DNA from: Physcousia sp015060555
GTDB taxonomy: Bacteria > Bacteroidota > Bacteroidia > Bacteroidales > Bacteroidaceae
Direction of reading: 5' to 3'
DNA: 64,000 bases
Assembly: GCA_015060555.1 (NCBI GenBank)
Contig: SUYG01000032.1
Coordinates: 88,292 to 152,291, forward strand
In this document: piece after piece, positions 9,669-18,685 of the stretch
Numbering within the stretch: position 1 is the first letter of the stretch
How the letters are laid out: each line of letters starts with the position of its first letter
Notes under the pieces: generated by a model
Told to the model about the DNA's origin: nothing
Databases searched by the model: none
Seen by the model: the letters and a program-made list of their open reading frames with translations, nothing else
Position numbers and translations under genes: made by a program

Positions 9669-10673
9669 TCACTTTTCATTCTTTATCAGCCACTCGGCAA
9701 TCTGCACGGCATTGAGGGCAGCACCTTTCTTGATCTGATCGCCGCAGAGCCAGAAGGTAAGGCCGTTGGGGTTGGCCAAGTCCTTGCGGATACGACCCAC
9801 GAAGACATCGTCGAGACCGGCAGTGAACAGGGGCATCGGGTACTTCTTGTTGGCAGGGTCATCGACGAGCGTGACACCCTCAGCCTTGGCAAAGGCTTCG
9901 CGAGCCTGCTCGGGAGTGATGGGTGATTCGGTCTCAATCCACACCGCTTCGGAGTGGCTTCTTAAAGAAGGTACGCGCACGCACATAGCAGAGCAGGCTG
10001 CATCGGTGTGCATAATCTTGCGTGTCTCATTGAACATCTTCATCTCCTCCTTGGTATAACCATTGTCGGTGAAGACATCAATCTGGGGGATGACGTTGTA
10101 TGCCAACTGGTAAGCGAACTTCTCCACGGGCGGCTCCTTGCCGTCGAGGACAGCACGATACTGCTGTTCCAGTTCCGCCATCGCAGCAGCTCCGGCACCG
10201 CTGGCCGCCTGATAGCTGGCGACGTGGATGCGCTTGATATGCGAGAGTTTCTCAAGCGACTGCAAGCAGACCACCATCATGATGGTGGTGCAGTTGGGAT
10301 TGGCGATGATGCCACGCGGACGGTTCAGCGCGTCGGCGGCATTGCACTCGGGCACCACCAGAGGCACGTCCTCGTCCATGCGAAAGGCGCTGGAGTTGTC
10401 AATCATCACAGCACCATGCTTGGTGATGGTCTCTGCGAACTCCTTGGATGTGCCGCCGCCAGCCGATGTGAAGGCGATATCAACGCCCTTGAAGTCATCG
10501 TTGTGCTGCAGGAGCTTCACCTCGTACTCCTTGCCACGGAAACTATATTTGCGGCCCGCGCTGCGCTGGCTTCCAAAGAGCACCAGCTCGTCAACGGGGA
10601 AATTGCGCTCATCAAGCACGCGAAGGAATTCCTGACCTACGGCACCACTGGCACCTACTATTGCTACTTTCAT
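9669..10673 (-). CDS. asd: Aspartate-semialdehyde dehydrogenase
   Basis: A 334-residue cytoplasmic enzyme that reduces aspartyl-4-phosphate to aspartate semialdehyde with NADPH, the branch point for lysine/diaminopimelate, threonine and methionine. The N-terminal GASGAVGQ nucleotide-binding loop is present, as is the active-site cysteine C128 in NPNCTT, and the length is normal. The frame is open 21 codons further upstream, but the promoter box (10704-10711) lies inside that extension, so I place the start at MKVAIVG. Confidence 0.95.
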   Translation of the reverse strand: MKVAIVGASGAVGQEFLRVLDERNFPVDELVLFGSQRSAGRKYSFRGKEYEVKLLQHNDDFKGVDIAFTSAGGGTSKEFAETITKHGAVMIDNSSAFRMDEDVPLVVPECNAADALNRPRGIIANPNCTTIMMVVCLQSLEKLSHIKRIHVASYQAASGAGAAAMAELEQQYRAVLDGKEPPVEKFAYQLAYNVIPQIDVFTDNGYTKEEMKMFNETRKIMHTDAACSAMCVRVPSLRSHSEAVWIETESPITPEQAREAFAKAEGVTLVDDPANKKYPMPLFTAGLDDVFVGRIRKDLANPNGLTFWLCGDQIKKGAALNAVQIAEWLIKNEK

Positions 10674-10703
10674 CTTTCGTTTTTCGTTTTGCGTTTCACG
10701 GGG

Positions 10704-10711
10704 CAAAGGTA
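10704..10711 (-). promoter_or_regulatory. -7 promoter box (TACCTTTG) for asd
   Basis: Minus-strand TACCTTTGCCCC, 30 bp before the asd start codon; an exact match to the Bacteroidetes -7 element. Confidence 0.75.
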
Positions 10712-10796
10712 CACAAAAAATCGTTTCACGATTCAAGAAACACGTTGAAAGTTGATGTTAGAGTCTAAAAAATGCCAAAATCCATATCTTTGGAGA

Positions 10797-10835
10797 CAAA
10801 AACTTTAAACTTTGAACTTTAAACTTTAAACTTTT
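10797..10835. repeat. Heptamer array, CTTTAAA type
   Basis: About five consecutive AACTTTA/AACTTTG units end immediately before the -7 box of the antiporter gene, so the array occupies the -10 to -45 region of that promoter. Confidence 0.85.
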
Positions 10836-10838
10836 CCT

Positions 10839-10846
10839 TACCTTTG
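10839..10846 (+). promoter_or_regulatory. -7 promoter box (TACCTTTG) for the antiporter gene
   Basis: TACCTTTGCACCC lies 42 bp before the chosen ATG at 10889. It overlaps a TTG that could be mistaken for a start codon at 10844. Confidence 0.75.
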
Positions 10847-10888
10847 CACCCGAAAAAGGCACTTTGCCCTTACCTGAATACCTTGCAG

Positions 10889-12979
10889 ATGCCACCTCTC
10901 ATCACTCATCCGACGTGGATTTTCCTCGTCATGCTCTGTGTCATACTGCTGACGCCGATCATCCTGCGGCGCCTGCGCATTCCGCACATCATCGGTTTAA
11001 TCGTGGCCGGTGCGGTGCTGGGCGAGCACGGTTTGAATGTCCTGGCCCGCGACACCTCCATCGAACTCTTCGGGCAGGTAGGCATCTACTATATCATGTT
11101 CCTGGCGGGTTTGGAGATGGACATGGGCAGCTTCCGCCGCCACGGCTCCACGGGCGCCGTCTTCGGGGCACTGACCTTTCTCATCCCCTTCGCCCTTGGT
11201 ATGCTGTCAGCCCGTTATGTGCTGCAGATGAGCGTGGCATCGTCTCTGCTGGTCAGCTGCATTCTCTCCTCCCACACCCTAGTCACCTACCCCATCATCG
11301 GACGCTATGGCCTGGGCAAACAGCCCAGTGTAGTCTATTCCATCATCGCCACCGCGATAGCCTCATTTGCAGCGCTGCTGATGCTGGCCATCGTAGTACA
11401 ACGCGAACATGGAGGTGGCGATGCAGCCTACTGGCTCCGCTTCGCCGTGGGCATCGTGCTGTATATCATCACCGTAGCCTACAGCTACCCCAAGATAGGT
11501 CGCTGGTTCCTGCGTCGCAACGAGGATGCCGTGACACAATATATCTTCGTGCTCACGATGGTCTTCATCAGCGCTTACCTGGCTGTGGCTGTGGGGTTGG
11601 AAGGGCTTTTGGGCGCTTTCCTCGCCGGTTTGGTGCTCAACCGCATCATCCCCCACGGCGGTCCCCTCATGATTCGCATCGAGTTCGTGGGCAACGCCCT
11701 CTTCGTGCCTTGGTTCCTCATTGGCGTGGGGATGCTCATCGACCTTAGTGTCCTTGTAGGCGACAGCCACACGTTGCTCTTCTGCGGCATCCTGATAGCC
11801 ATCGCCATCCTTGGAAAATGGCTGGCAGCACTGATTATGCAACGCCTTTTCAAGCTGCGCCGTGTGGATCGTTTCCTAATGTTCGGTCTCACCAACTCCC
11901 ACGCTGCCGGTGCCCTGGCTATCGTGATGATCGGTACCCAGCCGGGGGTGGATCTGATGAGCGCCGAAGTCCTCAACGCCACCGTCATCCTCATCCTCTT
12001 CTCCTGCATCATCAGCTCTCTGGCAACCGAGAAGGGAGCACGCCAGTTAGCCCTACGCGCCACTGAGCTCGACCGCAACCGAGGCAGCTACCACGGTAAG
12101 TGCCTCACAGCTTATGCCTATCCCAAGACAGTGGACTCCCTCACGCAACTGGCTATCATGATACGGAATCCGCACATCCATGACAGTCTCATGGGCTTGG
12201 CTGTGTCGATGGACGATGATCCCGATGATCTCCTGCGTGCACGAGGTGTCAGCAACTTGGAGAAAGCGCAGGCTATAGCCGCTGCCGCCGACGTCAAGAT
12301 GTCGGTCATGAGCCGCATCAGCAGCAATGTGGCCAGCGCCATCGCCCACACGATGCGCGAGGTGGACGCAGGTGAGGTCATCTTAGGTATGCACGAGAAT
12401 GAGGAAGGCCAGCTGTCAGGCAAGTTGGGTGTCACGGCACAGAGCGTACTCAACTCCACCCACCGCGAAGTACTCATCGTACGTCTGCTGATGCCGCCAG
12501 GCACCATACGTCGCATCATCGTAGCCATCCCCCCCAATGCAGAATACGAAGTCGGCTTCTATAAATGGTTGGAGCACCTCTGCCGCATTGCAGAACTGAC
12601 AGGCCAGCCCCTTCTGTTCTACACCGTCGATGACACAGGCCAGTACATCCAGGAGTACATGACGGCGCAGCACCCTACGGTGCAAGTGGAAATAAAGAAG
12701 GAAGTGGGCTTTGGCAAGCTACTCATGAGCCTGCCCAAGGAAGTGAACAGCGACCACCTGCTCATCATCGTCAGCGCCCGTGCGGGATTCATCTCCTATA
12801 CGGCGGCATTGAACACCCTACCCCATTTCATCGCCAAGCACCTCGCGCACACCAATGTCATCCTGCTCTATCCCGATCAATTCGGCGATCCGCAGCTGTC
12901 TGTCTTCGCCTCCAACGGAGAGAGCGTCACACAACGCCATCTGCTGTTCGATAAATGGCTGAATAAATTGAAAGACTAA
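10889..12979 (+). CDS. CPA2-type cation/proton antiporter with C-terminal USP-like domains
   Basis: A 696-residue inner-membrane protein. Residues about 1-390 form 11-13 membrane segments of the monovalent cation:proton antiporter-2 family; the stretches GLIVAGAVLGEHGLNVL and FLAGLEMDMGSFRRHG are typical of Kef/NapA-like carriers. Residues about 430-696 are soluble and resemble two universal-stress-protein-like domains, as in many Bacteroidetes homologues, probably a cytoplasmic regulatory part. Likely role: Na+ or K+/H+ exchange for pH or ion balance; the ion is not predictable. It is 24 bp upstream of lolD. I chose the ATG after the promoter box rather than the TTG inside it. Confidence 0.88.
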   Translation: MPPLITHPTWIFLVMLCVILLTPIILRRLRIPHIIGLIVAGAVLGEHGLNVLARDTSIELFGQVGIYYIMFLAGLEMDMGSFRRHGSTGAVFGALTFLIPFALGMLSARYVLQMSVASSLLVSCILSSHTLVTYPIIGRYGLGKQPSVVYSIIATAIASFAALLMLAIVVQREHGGGDAAYWLRFAVGIVLYIITVAYSYPKIGRWFLRRNEDAVTQYIFVLTMVFISAYLAVAVGLEGLLGAFLAGLVLNRIIPHGGPLMIRIEFVGNALFVPWFLIGVGMLIDLSVLVGDSHTLLFCGILIAIAILGKWLAALIMQRLFKLRRVDRFLMFGLTNSHAAGALAIVMIGTQPGVDLMSAEVLNATVILILFSCIISSLATEKGARQLALRATELDRNRGSYHGKCLTAYAYPKTVDSLTQLAIMIRNPHIHDSLMGLAVSMDDDPDDLLRARGVSNLEKAQAIAAAADVKMSVMSRISSNVASAIAHTMREVDAGEVILGMHENEEGQLSGKLGVTAQSVLNSTHREVLIVRLLMPPGTIRRIIVAIPPNAEYEVGFYKWLEHLCRIAELTGQPLLFYTVDDTGQYIQEYMTAQHPTVQVEIKKEVGFGKLLMSLPKEVNSDHLLIIVSARAGFISYTAALNTLPHFIAKHLAHTNVILLYPDQFGDPQLSVFASNGESVTQRHLLFDKWLNKLKD

Positions 12980-13003
12980 ATGTTGAAATAACATCCTATC
13001 GAA

Positions 13004-13690
13004 ATGTCGAATAACACCCCCTCCTCGTCCATTATTCTCCGAAATATCACCAAGAGTTTCGGCTCGCTACAGGTGCTCAAAGGTATTGACCTGGACATCG
13101 CCCAGGGCGAAGTGGTGAGCATCGTAGGTCCCAGCGGTGCCGGCAAGACCACGCTTCTGCAGATTATGGGAACACTGGACCGTGCCGACAGCGGCAGCAT
13201 CATCATCAATGGCACAGACATCTCCAGCCTGAAGAATCAGGCATTGGCGCGCTTCCGCAACCAGCACATAGGCTTCGTATTCCAGTTCCACCAGCTCCTG
13301 CCTGAGTTCACGGCGCTGGAGAATATCACCATACCCGCACTCATTGCAGGACGCAGCCAGCGTGAGGCCCGACAGCGGGCTGAGGAGCTGCTGGACTTCA
13401 TGGGCCTCAGCGACCGCGCCGCTCACAAGCCCGCAGAACTCAGCGGTGGCGAGAAGCAGCGCGTGGCCGTAGCGCGAGCGCTGGTCAACCATCCGGCCGT
13501 CATCCTTGCCGACGAGCCCAGCGGCAGCCTCGACAGCGCCAACAAAGCAGAACTCCACGCCCTCTTCTTCCGTCTGCGCGATGAAATGGGACAGACGTTC
13601 GTCATCGTCACTCACGACGAAGAGCTGGCAAAGACTACAGACCGAACAATACAGATGAAAGATGGAAAAACTCTCCCTTGGACGCTTTAA
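13004..13690 (+). CDS. lolD: LolD-type ABC transporter ATPase
   Basis: A 228-residue ATPase with Walker A GPSGAGKT (residues 42-49), the signature LSGGEKQR, Walker B VILADEP and the switch histidine in VTHDE. It belongs to the LolD/MacB ATPase group; in the Lol system it powers release of lipoproteins from the inner membrane. Its permease partner is not in the window, so the assignment to Lol rather than another small exporter rests on sequence resemblance. Its last 29 bp overlap the start of cvfB in another frame, which implies translational coupling. Confidence 0.85.
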   Translation: MSNNTPSSSIILRNITKSFGSLQVLKGIDLDIAQGEVVSIVGPSGAGKTTLLQIMGTLDRADSGSIIINGTDISSLKNQALARFRNQHIGFVFQFHQLLPEFTALENITIPALIAGRSQREARQRAEELLDFMGLSDRAAHKPAELSGGEKQRVAVARALVNHPAVILADEPSGSLDSANKAELHALFFRLRDEMGQTFVIVTHDEELAKTTDRTIQMKDGKTLPWTL

Positions 13691-14501
13691 CCGTCTGACC
13701 ATAGTCCGTCGCGCCGAGCAGGGCCTCTACCTCAGCGGCGGCCCCGAAGACATCCTGCTGCCCAACCGCTATGTGCCCGACGGTGCAGAAATCGGCGATG
13801 AAATCGACGTTTTTGTCTATCTCGACAATGAGGAGCGCCTCATCGCCACCACCGAGACGCCCAAGGCGCAGGTGGGCGACTTCGCATGGCTGCAGGTGGC
13901 GTGGGTCAACAACTTCGGAGCCTTCCTCGACTGGGGACTGATGAAGGACCTCTTCGTGCCCTTCCGCGAGCAGAAGATGAAGATGCAGAAGGGCAAGAGC
14001 TACCTCGTACATCTGCACATCGACCCTGAATCCTACCGCATCATGGCCTCCGCCAAGGTGGAACGCTACCTCAGCACCGACTTCCCACCCTACCACGGCG
14101 GCGATGAGGTGGATATCCTGGTGTGGCAAAAGACAGACCTTGGCTTCAAGGCCATCGTCGAGAACCGCTTCAGCGGTATGCTCTTCGACGCCGAGATCTT
14201 CCGCCAGCTACACAGTGGCGACCGCCTCAAAGCATACGTCAAGCAGGTGCGTCCCGACGGCAAAATCGACCTCTCGCTGCAGAAGAAAGGGCAGAAGGCC
14301 GTCCACGATTTCAGCGACACCCTGCTGGAACACCTGCAGAACAATGGTGGCTTCACGCCGCTGGGCGACAAGAGTCCTGCCGAGGAAATCTACGCCCTCT
14401 TCGGCGTCAGCAAGAAGGTGTTCAAGAAAGCCGTCGGCGACCTCTACAAGCAACACCTCATCACCATCGAGCCCCAAGGGCTGAGGATGAATGACGAATG
14501 A
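13662..14501 (+). CDS. CvfB-family S1 RNA-binding protein
   Basis: A 279-residue protein of the CvfB/YitL group: tandem S1-like OB folds (residues about 1-65, 70-135 and 145-210) and a C-terminal winged-helix segment (about 225-275, PAEEIYALFGVSKKVFKKAVGDLYK). Relatives bind RNA and affect virulence-factor expression in Firmicutes; the role in Bacteroidetes is unknown. It overlaps lolD by 29 bp. The stop codon and last residues (RMNDE) lie inside an ATGAAGA heptamer array, so the native C-terminus may have been replaced by the repeat. Confidence 0.85.
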   Translation: MEKLSLGRFNRLTIVRRAEQGLYLSGGPEDILLPNRYVPDGAEIGDEIDVFVYLDNEERLIATTETPKAQVGDFAWLQVAWVNNFGAFLDWGLMKDLFVPFREQKMKMQKGKSYLVHLHIDPESYRIMASAKVERYLSTDFPPYHGGDEVDILVWQKTDLGFKAIVENRFSGMLFDAEIFRQLHSGDRLKAYVKQVRPDGKIDLSLQKKGQKAVHDFSDTLLEHLQNNGGFTPLGDKSPAEEIYALFGVSKKVFKKAVGDLYKQHLITIEPQGLRMNDE

Positions 14502-14523
14502 AGAATGAAGAATGAAGAATGAA
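14485..14523. repeat. Heptamer array, ATGAAGA type
   Basis: Five near-identical units (ATGACGA, then ATGAAGA repeated) span the stop codon of cvfB. This is the reverse complement of the ATTCGTC/ATTCTTC family at 50871-51091. Confidence 0.85.
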
Positions 14524-14592
14524 GAATCAATGAAAATTCAACAGAATCATCATTTTTTCAATGTTTCCATCTTTCAATGCTTCAATTTTACG

Positions 14593-14600
14593 TACCTTTG
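14593..14600 (+). promoter_or_regulatory. -7 promoter box (TACCTTTG) for gpmI
   Basis: TACCTTTGCACCC lies 74 bp before the gpmI start. The leader between them holds a further heptamer array (14640-14671, AACTNTA type). Confidence 0.75.
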
Positions 14601-14639
14601 CACCCGCAAAAAAAAGAAAGCCCCTTTCAACGCAAAACT

Positions 14640-14671
14640 TTCAACATTAAACTATAAACTCTAAACTACGA
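14640..14671. repeat. Heptamer array, AACTATA/AACTCTA type, in the gpmI 5' UTR
   Basis: Units AACATTA, AACTATA, AACTCTA and AACTACG in direct succession end four bases before the gpmI ATG, so the repeat is transcribed and occupies the ribosome-binding region. Confidence 0.75.
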
Positions 14672-14674
14672 AAT

Positions 14675-16195
14675 ATGGCTAAGAAAGCACTGCTGATGAT
14701 CCTCGACGGATGGGGCATCGGCAACCAAGGAAAAGGCGACGTCATCTTCCAGACACCTACGCCTTACATGGACTACCTCAACGCAACCTATCCCCACAGC
14801 CAGCTGCAGGCCAGCGGCGAGAACGTGGGCCTGCCCGACGGGCAGATGGGAAACTCCGAAGTCGGCCACCTGAACATCGGTGCCGGCCGCGTTGTCTATC
14901 AGGACCTCGTGAAAATCAATCGTGCCTGCAAAGACGGCAGCATCATGCAGAACAAGGAGGTACAGAGCGCCTTCGAGTATGCTGTGCGCGAGGGCAAGGC
15001 CGTGCACTTCATGGGCCTCACCAGCAACGGCGGCGTGCACTCCAGCCTCGACCACCTCTACAAGCTCTGCGAGATTTCCAAGGAATATAAAGTGCGCGAA
15101 ACCTATGTGCACTGCTTCATGGACGGCCGCGACACAGACCCCCACTCCGGCGTGGGCTTCATCCGTGAGCTGCAGGAGAAATGCAATGAGACCGGCGCAC
15201 ACATCGCCAGCATCATCGGCCGCTTCTACGCCATGGACCGCGATAAGCGCTGGGAGCGCGTGAAGATAGCCTACGACCTGCTCATCAGCGGCGAGGGCTT
15301 CCAGGCTAAGGACATGGTGGAGGCCATGGAACTCAGCTACGCCGATGGCGTCACCGACGAGTTCGTGAAGCCCATCAACAACGCCAACATCGACGGCACC
15401 ATCAAGGAGGGTGATGTCATCATCTTCTTCAACTACCGCAACGACCGCGCCAAGGAGCTCACCATCGTGCTCACCCAGCAGGACATGCCGGAGCAGGGCA
15501 TGAAGACCATCCCCGGCCTGCAGTACTACTGCATGACACCCTACGACGCCAGCTTCAAGGGCGTACACATCCTCTTCCCCAAGGAGAACGTGGAGAACAC
15601 CCTCGGCGAATACGTCAGCCAGCAGGGCCTCAAGCAGCTCCACACCGCTGAGACGGAGAAGTACGCCCACGTCACCTTCTTCTTCAACGGCGGCCGCGAG
15701 CAGCCCTACGAGGGCGAGGACCGCATCCTCGTTGCCAGCCCCAAGGTGGCCACCTACGACCTCAAGCCCGAGATGAGCGCCTACGAAGTCAAGGACAAGC
15801 TCGTCTCTGCCATCAAGGAGGACAAGTACGACTTCATCGTCGTCAACTTCGCCAACGGCGACATGGTCGGCCACACCGGCGTCTATGAGGCCATCGAGAA
15901 AGCCGTTGTCGCTGTCGATGCCTGCGTCAAGGAAGTCGTGGAGACCGCCAAGGCCACAGGTGACTACGAGGTCATCATCATCGCTGATCACGGCAACGCC
16001 GACAACGCCCTCAACCCCGACGGCACACCCAATACCGCCCACAGCCTCAACCCCGTTCCCTTCATCTACATCACGGAGAACAAGAACGCCAAGGTCGAGG
16101 ACGGCATCCTGGCCGACGTGGCCCCCAGCATCCTCCACATCATGGGACTGAAGCAGCCCGCCGACATGACCGGCCACTGCCTCATCAAGGACTAA
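14675..16195 (+). CDS. gpmI: 2,3-bisphosphoglycerate-independent phosphoglycerate mutase
   Basis: A 506-residue glycolytic enzyme interconverting 3- and 2-phosphoglycerate, Mn2+-dependent, of the alkaline-phosphatase fold. The metal ligand D11 lies in LDGWG, the nucleophile S61 in GNSEVGH, and later metal motifs include DGRDTDP and IIADHGNAD. The length is normal for the family. It stands alone between its own promoter and a strong terminator. The complementary strand holds a 503-codon open frame that is a composition shadow. Confidence 0.97.
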   Translation: MAKKALLMILDGWGIGNQGKGDVIFQTPTPYMDYLNATYPHSQLQASGENVGLPDGQMGNSEVGHLNIGAGRVVYQDLVKINRACKDGSIMQNKEVQSAFEYAVREGKAVHFMGLTSNGGVHSSLDHLYKLCEISKEYKVRETYVHCFMDGRDTDPHSGVGFIRELQEKCNETGAHIASIIGRFYAMDRDKRWERVKIAYDLLISGEGFQAKDMVEAMELSYADGVTDEFVKPINNANIDGTIKEGDVIIFFNYRNDRAKELTIVLTQQDMPEQGMKTIPGLQYYCMTPYDASFKGVHILFPKENVENTLGEYVSQQGLKQLHTAETEKYAHVTFFFNGGREQPYEGEDRILVASPKVATYDLKPEMSAYEVKDKLVSAIKEDKYDFIVVNFANGDMVGHTGVYEAIEKAVVAVDACVKEVVETAKATGDYEVIIIADHGNADNALNPDGTPNTAHSLNPVPFIYITENKNAKVEDGILADVAPSILHIMGLKQPADMTGHCLIKD

Positions 16196-16242
16196 ACGCC
16201 GCCCCTACGAGTCACAGACAAACAAAAAACTCTCATAACAGA

Positions 16243-16286
16243 AGAGGCTGTGTCAAAATTCATGACACGGCCTCTTTTTGTTTTTC
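16243..16286 (+). terminator. Rho-independent terminator after gpmI
   Basis: A 13-bp stem AGAGGCTGTGTCA / TGACACGGCCTCT (one G-U) with a 7-nt loop, followed by TTTTTGTTTTT. It lies 48 bp past the gpmI stop. Confidence 0.9.
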
Positions 16287-16312
16287 ACAACGAATTATAC
16301 GCGCTCGTCGTC

Positions 16313-17494
16313 CTAAGAATTCATACGGGCCCATTCACGCGGCGTGACGCCTGTGATGTTGGTAAAAGTACGCGTAAAGACGGTGGGTGACGAGAAACCG
16401 CAACGGGCGGCTATCTCACTAATCTTCATGTCGGGGTTATCCAGCTTCAGGCGCATGGCCTCGTCGATACGGTAACGGTTAACAAACTGATAGAATGTGC
16501 AGTCGAACTCTGTTTGTAGGAAACGCGAGAGGTATGTGCGATTCATGGGTAACACCTGTTGCAGGTCCATAAGTCGGAATTCCGGATTGGTATAAGGTTT
16601 CTCGCGCTCCATCCATTGCTCAAGAGTTTGACGCAGGGCATCGTTGGAGTCATCATCGGAAGGCAACTCTTCCATCTCCTCGGAGTCATCGTCCGGCAAG
16701 GGCAAGGGGGACTCTTCCTTTTCCGAATGCTGGAGCATCATCCACGGATCGCGACGGAACAGAATCTGCTCTGTACTGTAAGCAAACATGAAGATGACGA
16801 GCCACAGCTGGGTGAAGCCGCGGCTATGGCTGTGCGACAGGCACATATACAGGAATACGATGCCCATCAGCGCGGCCATGAAGAGGTAGCGCACGATCCA
16901 ATGCACATCGATGTCATCGAGCGTGGAAAAGTTCTCCTCACACCATATTCTATATGCGCGCACGTGAGACAGGAGTAATGCCAGAAGTACGAGGGGATAG
17001 ATTATGAGAAGATACTCCAAATTGAGGCGGACGAGATAATTGAGTGCCAGCAAAGCGCACATCGGCAGCAGTTGCCACAAGGAGCGCCGCAAATTGAGCC
17101 AACGCGGGCGCAGGGCCTCAGTAGGATAAAGCAATAGAAACCATCCCAACAGGTTGCCGATGAGCAGTTCGTAGGGAGTGAGCTTGTAAGCCCCCATGTC
17201 CATAACAACCATCGGGGCAAAGAACCAGCAGACAAGATAGGCGCTGTCCGCAATACCCCACGCCAGCAGCGTGTAACCCCACAGTTTACGAGTACGAAGG
17301 TCCTCGGAATGACGGAAGATAATCCACGAGCCGAAGAAGGCAACGGCCACCGAGCCTGTTATCAGGACAGGTGCAACGAATTGATCAAACACATTGTCAG
17401 GGATATAGCGTGCCAGCCACATGCTCAGCGCAACGCAAACTGGGAGGAAGATGAAGAAGAGTTTGTCTGATTGGTATCTGACTGTCGGTTTCAT
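16313..17494 (-). CDS. Membrane-anchored AraC-family transcriptional regulator
   Basis: A 393-residue protein. Six to seven membrane segments fill residues about 10-220, an acidic linker follows (EEMEELPSDDDSND), and an AraC-type double helix-turn-helix occupies residues about 290-393 (MNRTYLSRFLQTEFDCTFYQF... and ISEIAARCGFSSPTVFTRTF). Polytopic AraC regulators are common in Bacteroidetes and presumably sense membrane or envelope signals; the target is unknown. The start MKPTVRYQSDK was chosen because the promoter box at 17516-17523 lies upstream of it and within the longer open frame. It is flanked by gpmI (convergent) and tRNA-Met. Confidence 0.88.
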   Translation of the reverse strand: MKPTVRYQSDKLFFIFLPVCVALSMWLARYIPDNVFDQFVAPVLITGSVAVAFFGSWIIFRHSEDLRTRKLWGYTLLAWGIADSAYLVCWFFAPMVVMDMGAYKLTPYELLIGNLLGWFLLLYPTEALRPRWLNLRRSLWQLLPMCALLALNYLVRLNLEYLLIIYPLVLLALLLSHVRAYRIWCEENFSTLDDIDVHWIVRYLFMAALMGIVFLYMCLSHSHSRGFTQLWLVIFMFAYSTEQILFRRDPWMMLQHSEKEESPLPLPDDDSEEMEELPSDDDSNDALRQTLEQWMEREKPYTNPEFRLMDLQQVLPMNRTYLSRFLQTEFDCTFYQFVNRYRIDEAMRLKLDNPDMKISEIAARCGFSSPTVFTRTFTNITGVTPREWARMNS

Positions 17495-17515
17495 TTTATT
17501 GATGTAATTCTGGTG

Positions 17516-17523
17516 CAAAGATA
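17516..17523 (-). promoter_or_regulatory. -7 promoter box (TATCTTTG) for the AraC-type regulator
   Basis: Minus-strand TATCTTTGCACC, 21 bp before the start codon at 17494. Confidence 0.75.
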
Positions 17524-17651
17524 CAGATAAAAGTGAAGAAAGAAAAATGAAATGGTGAAAAAAATCGAGAAAAGTGAAAATATGATTAAGGCTTTCTGTT
17601 GCATCCAATACAGAAAGAAGGTCACCCAATTGGGTGACCTTCTAAGCATCG

Positions 17652-17725
17652 TAGCGGGAATCGGGATTGAACCGATGACCTCATGATTATGAATCATGCG
17701 CTCTAACCAGCTGAGCTATCCCGCC
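17652..17725 (-). tRNA. tRNA-Met (anticodon CAU)
   Basis: A complete cloverleaf on the minus strand: acceptor GGCGGGA / TCCCGCT, D arm AGCTCAGCTGGTTAGAGC, anticodon loop TTCATAA, T loop GGTTCAATCC. CCA is not encoded. The CAU anticodon and body fit an elongator Met tRNA; a lysidine-modified Ile tRNA cannot be fully excluded by eye. Confidence 0.93.
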
Positions 17726-17745
17726 ATCTTTCTCAAATGCGGGTG

Positions 17746-17753
17746 CAAAGGTA
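17746..17753 (-). promoter_or_regulatory. -7 promoter box (TACCTTTG) for tRNA-Met
   Basis: Minus-strand TACCTTTGCACCC, 21 bp before the 5' end of the tRNA. The rest of 17754-17871, between the tRNA promoter and trpA, shows no recognisable feature. Confidence 0.7.
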
Positions 17754-17871
17754 CACCCTTTTTTCGGAACTGCCAAATTTTTGGCCTGCGAATGCAACGA
17801 AAATCTTAAAAAATCTGCGTCAAGGGCTTGAACGCACCGTACAAATGAGAAAAAGTGAGGGCTACCGGTCT

Positions 17872-18648
17872 TTAGGCGAGAGCGGCAAAGAGCTGATCGA
17901 GGGCTGCATCTGGGTTGCCCGTTTCATCCAAGAGTGTCACGAACTTGGAACCAATGATGGCGCCGGCGGCATTATCCTGTGCAGCCTTCAAGGTCTGGGC
18001 ATTGCTGATGCCGAAGCCTATCATCCGTGGATTACGGAGTTGCATGGCATTGATGCGACGGAAGTAGTCCTGTTTGGCCTCGTCGAAGCTCTTCTGGGCA
18101 CCCGTGATGGCAGCGCTGCTGACCATGTAGATGAAGCCGTCGGTGTGGTCGTCGATGAATCTGATGCGCTCCTCGCTGGTCTCGGGGGTGATGAGCATGA
18201 TGACGCGCAAGTCATAGCGGTCAGCCACGGGTTTGACGACCTCCAGATAGTCCTTGAAGGGCAGATCGGGGATGATGATTCCGCTGACACCGGCCTCCAC
18301 GCACGACTGGCAGAAAGCCTCAATGCCGTAGTGCAGGATGGGATTGAGGTAGCCCATGAGGATGAGTGGGATGGTGACCTGAGACTTGATGGCCTTCAGC
18401 TGTTCAAAAAGCAGCTTCACGCTCATGCCGTTCTTCAGGGCCTTGGTGGCTGCGGTCTGGATGACCGGGCCGTCGGCCAGCGGGTCGCTGAAGGGGATGC
18501 CCACCTCGATGAAATCGATGCCACGGCGCTGCATGGCGAGGATGACATCAGCGGTGCCATCGAGCGTGGGAGCACCTGCGCAGAAATAGAGGGAGAGGAA
18601 TTTCTTGTCGCCACGCTGGGCGAAGAGAGTGTTGATTTTATTCACCAT
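17872..18648 (-). CDS. trpA: Tryptophan synthase alpha chain
   Basis: A 258-residue TIM barrel that cleaves indole-3-glycerol phosphate to indole and glyceraldehyde 3-phosphate; indole then passes to TrpB. Catalytic E48 (FIEVGIPFSDP) and D59 (LADGP) are present and the length is normal. It is the last gene of the trpB-E-G-D-C-F-A operon, separated from trpF by 13 bp. Confidence 0.97.
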   Translation of the reverse strand: MVNKINTLFAQRGDKKFLSLYFCAGAPTLDGTADVILAMQRRGIDFIEVGIPFSDPLADGPVIQTAATKALKNGMSVKLLFEQLKAIKSQVTIPLILMGYLNPILHYGIEAFCQSCVEAGVSGIIIPDLPFKDYLEVVKPVADRYDLRVIMLITPETSEERIRFIDDHTDGFIYMVSSAAITGAQKSFDEAKQDYFRRINAMQLRNPRMIGFGISNAQTLKAAQDNAAGAIIGSKFVTLLDETGNPDAALDQLFAALA

Positions 18649-18685
18649 TTTATTGGACTTTTTACGATTTACAATTCATTTGAAA
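18649..18685. repeat. Heptamer array, TTTACGA type, at the trpF/trpA junction
   Basis: Read on the minus strand the units are AATTGTA, AATCGTA, AAAAGTC and CAATAAA. The stop codon and last residues of trpF (NCKS) lie within it. Degenerate, so less certain than the other arrays. Confidence 0.55.

Noticed and set aside
14666..16177. 503-codon open frame antisense to gpmI
   Set aside because: A composition shadow of a GC-rich, conserved gene; it has no family motifs and no promoter.
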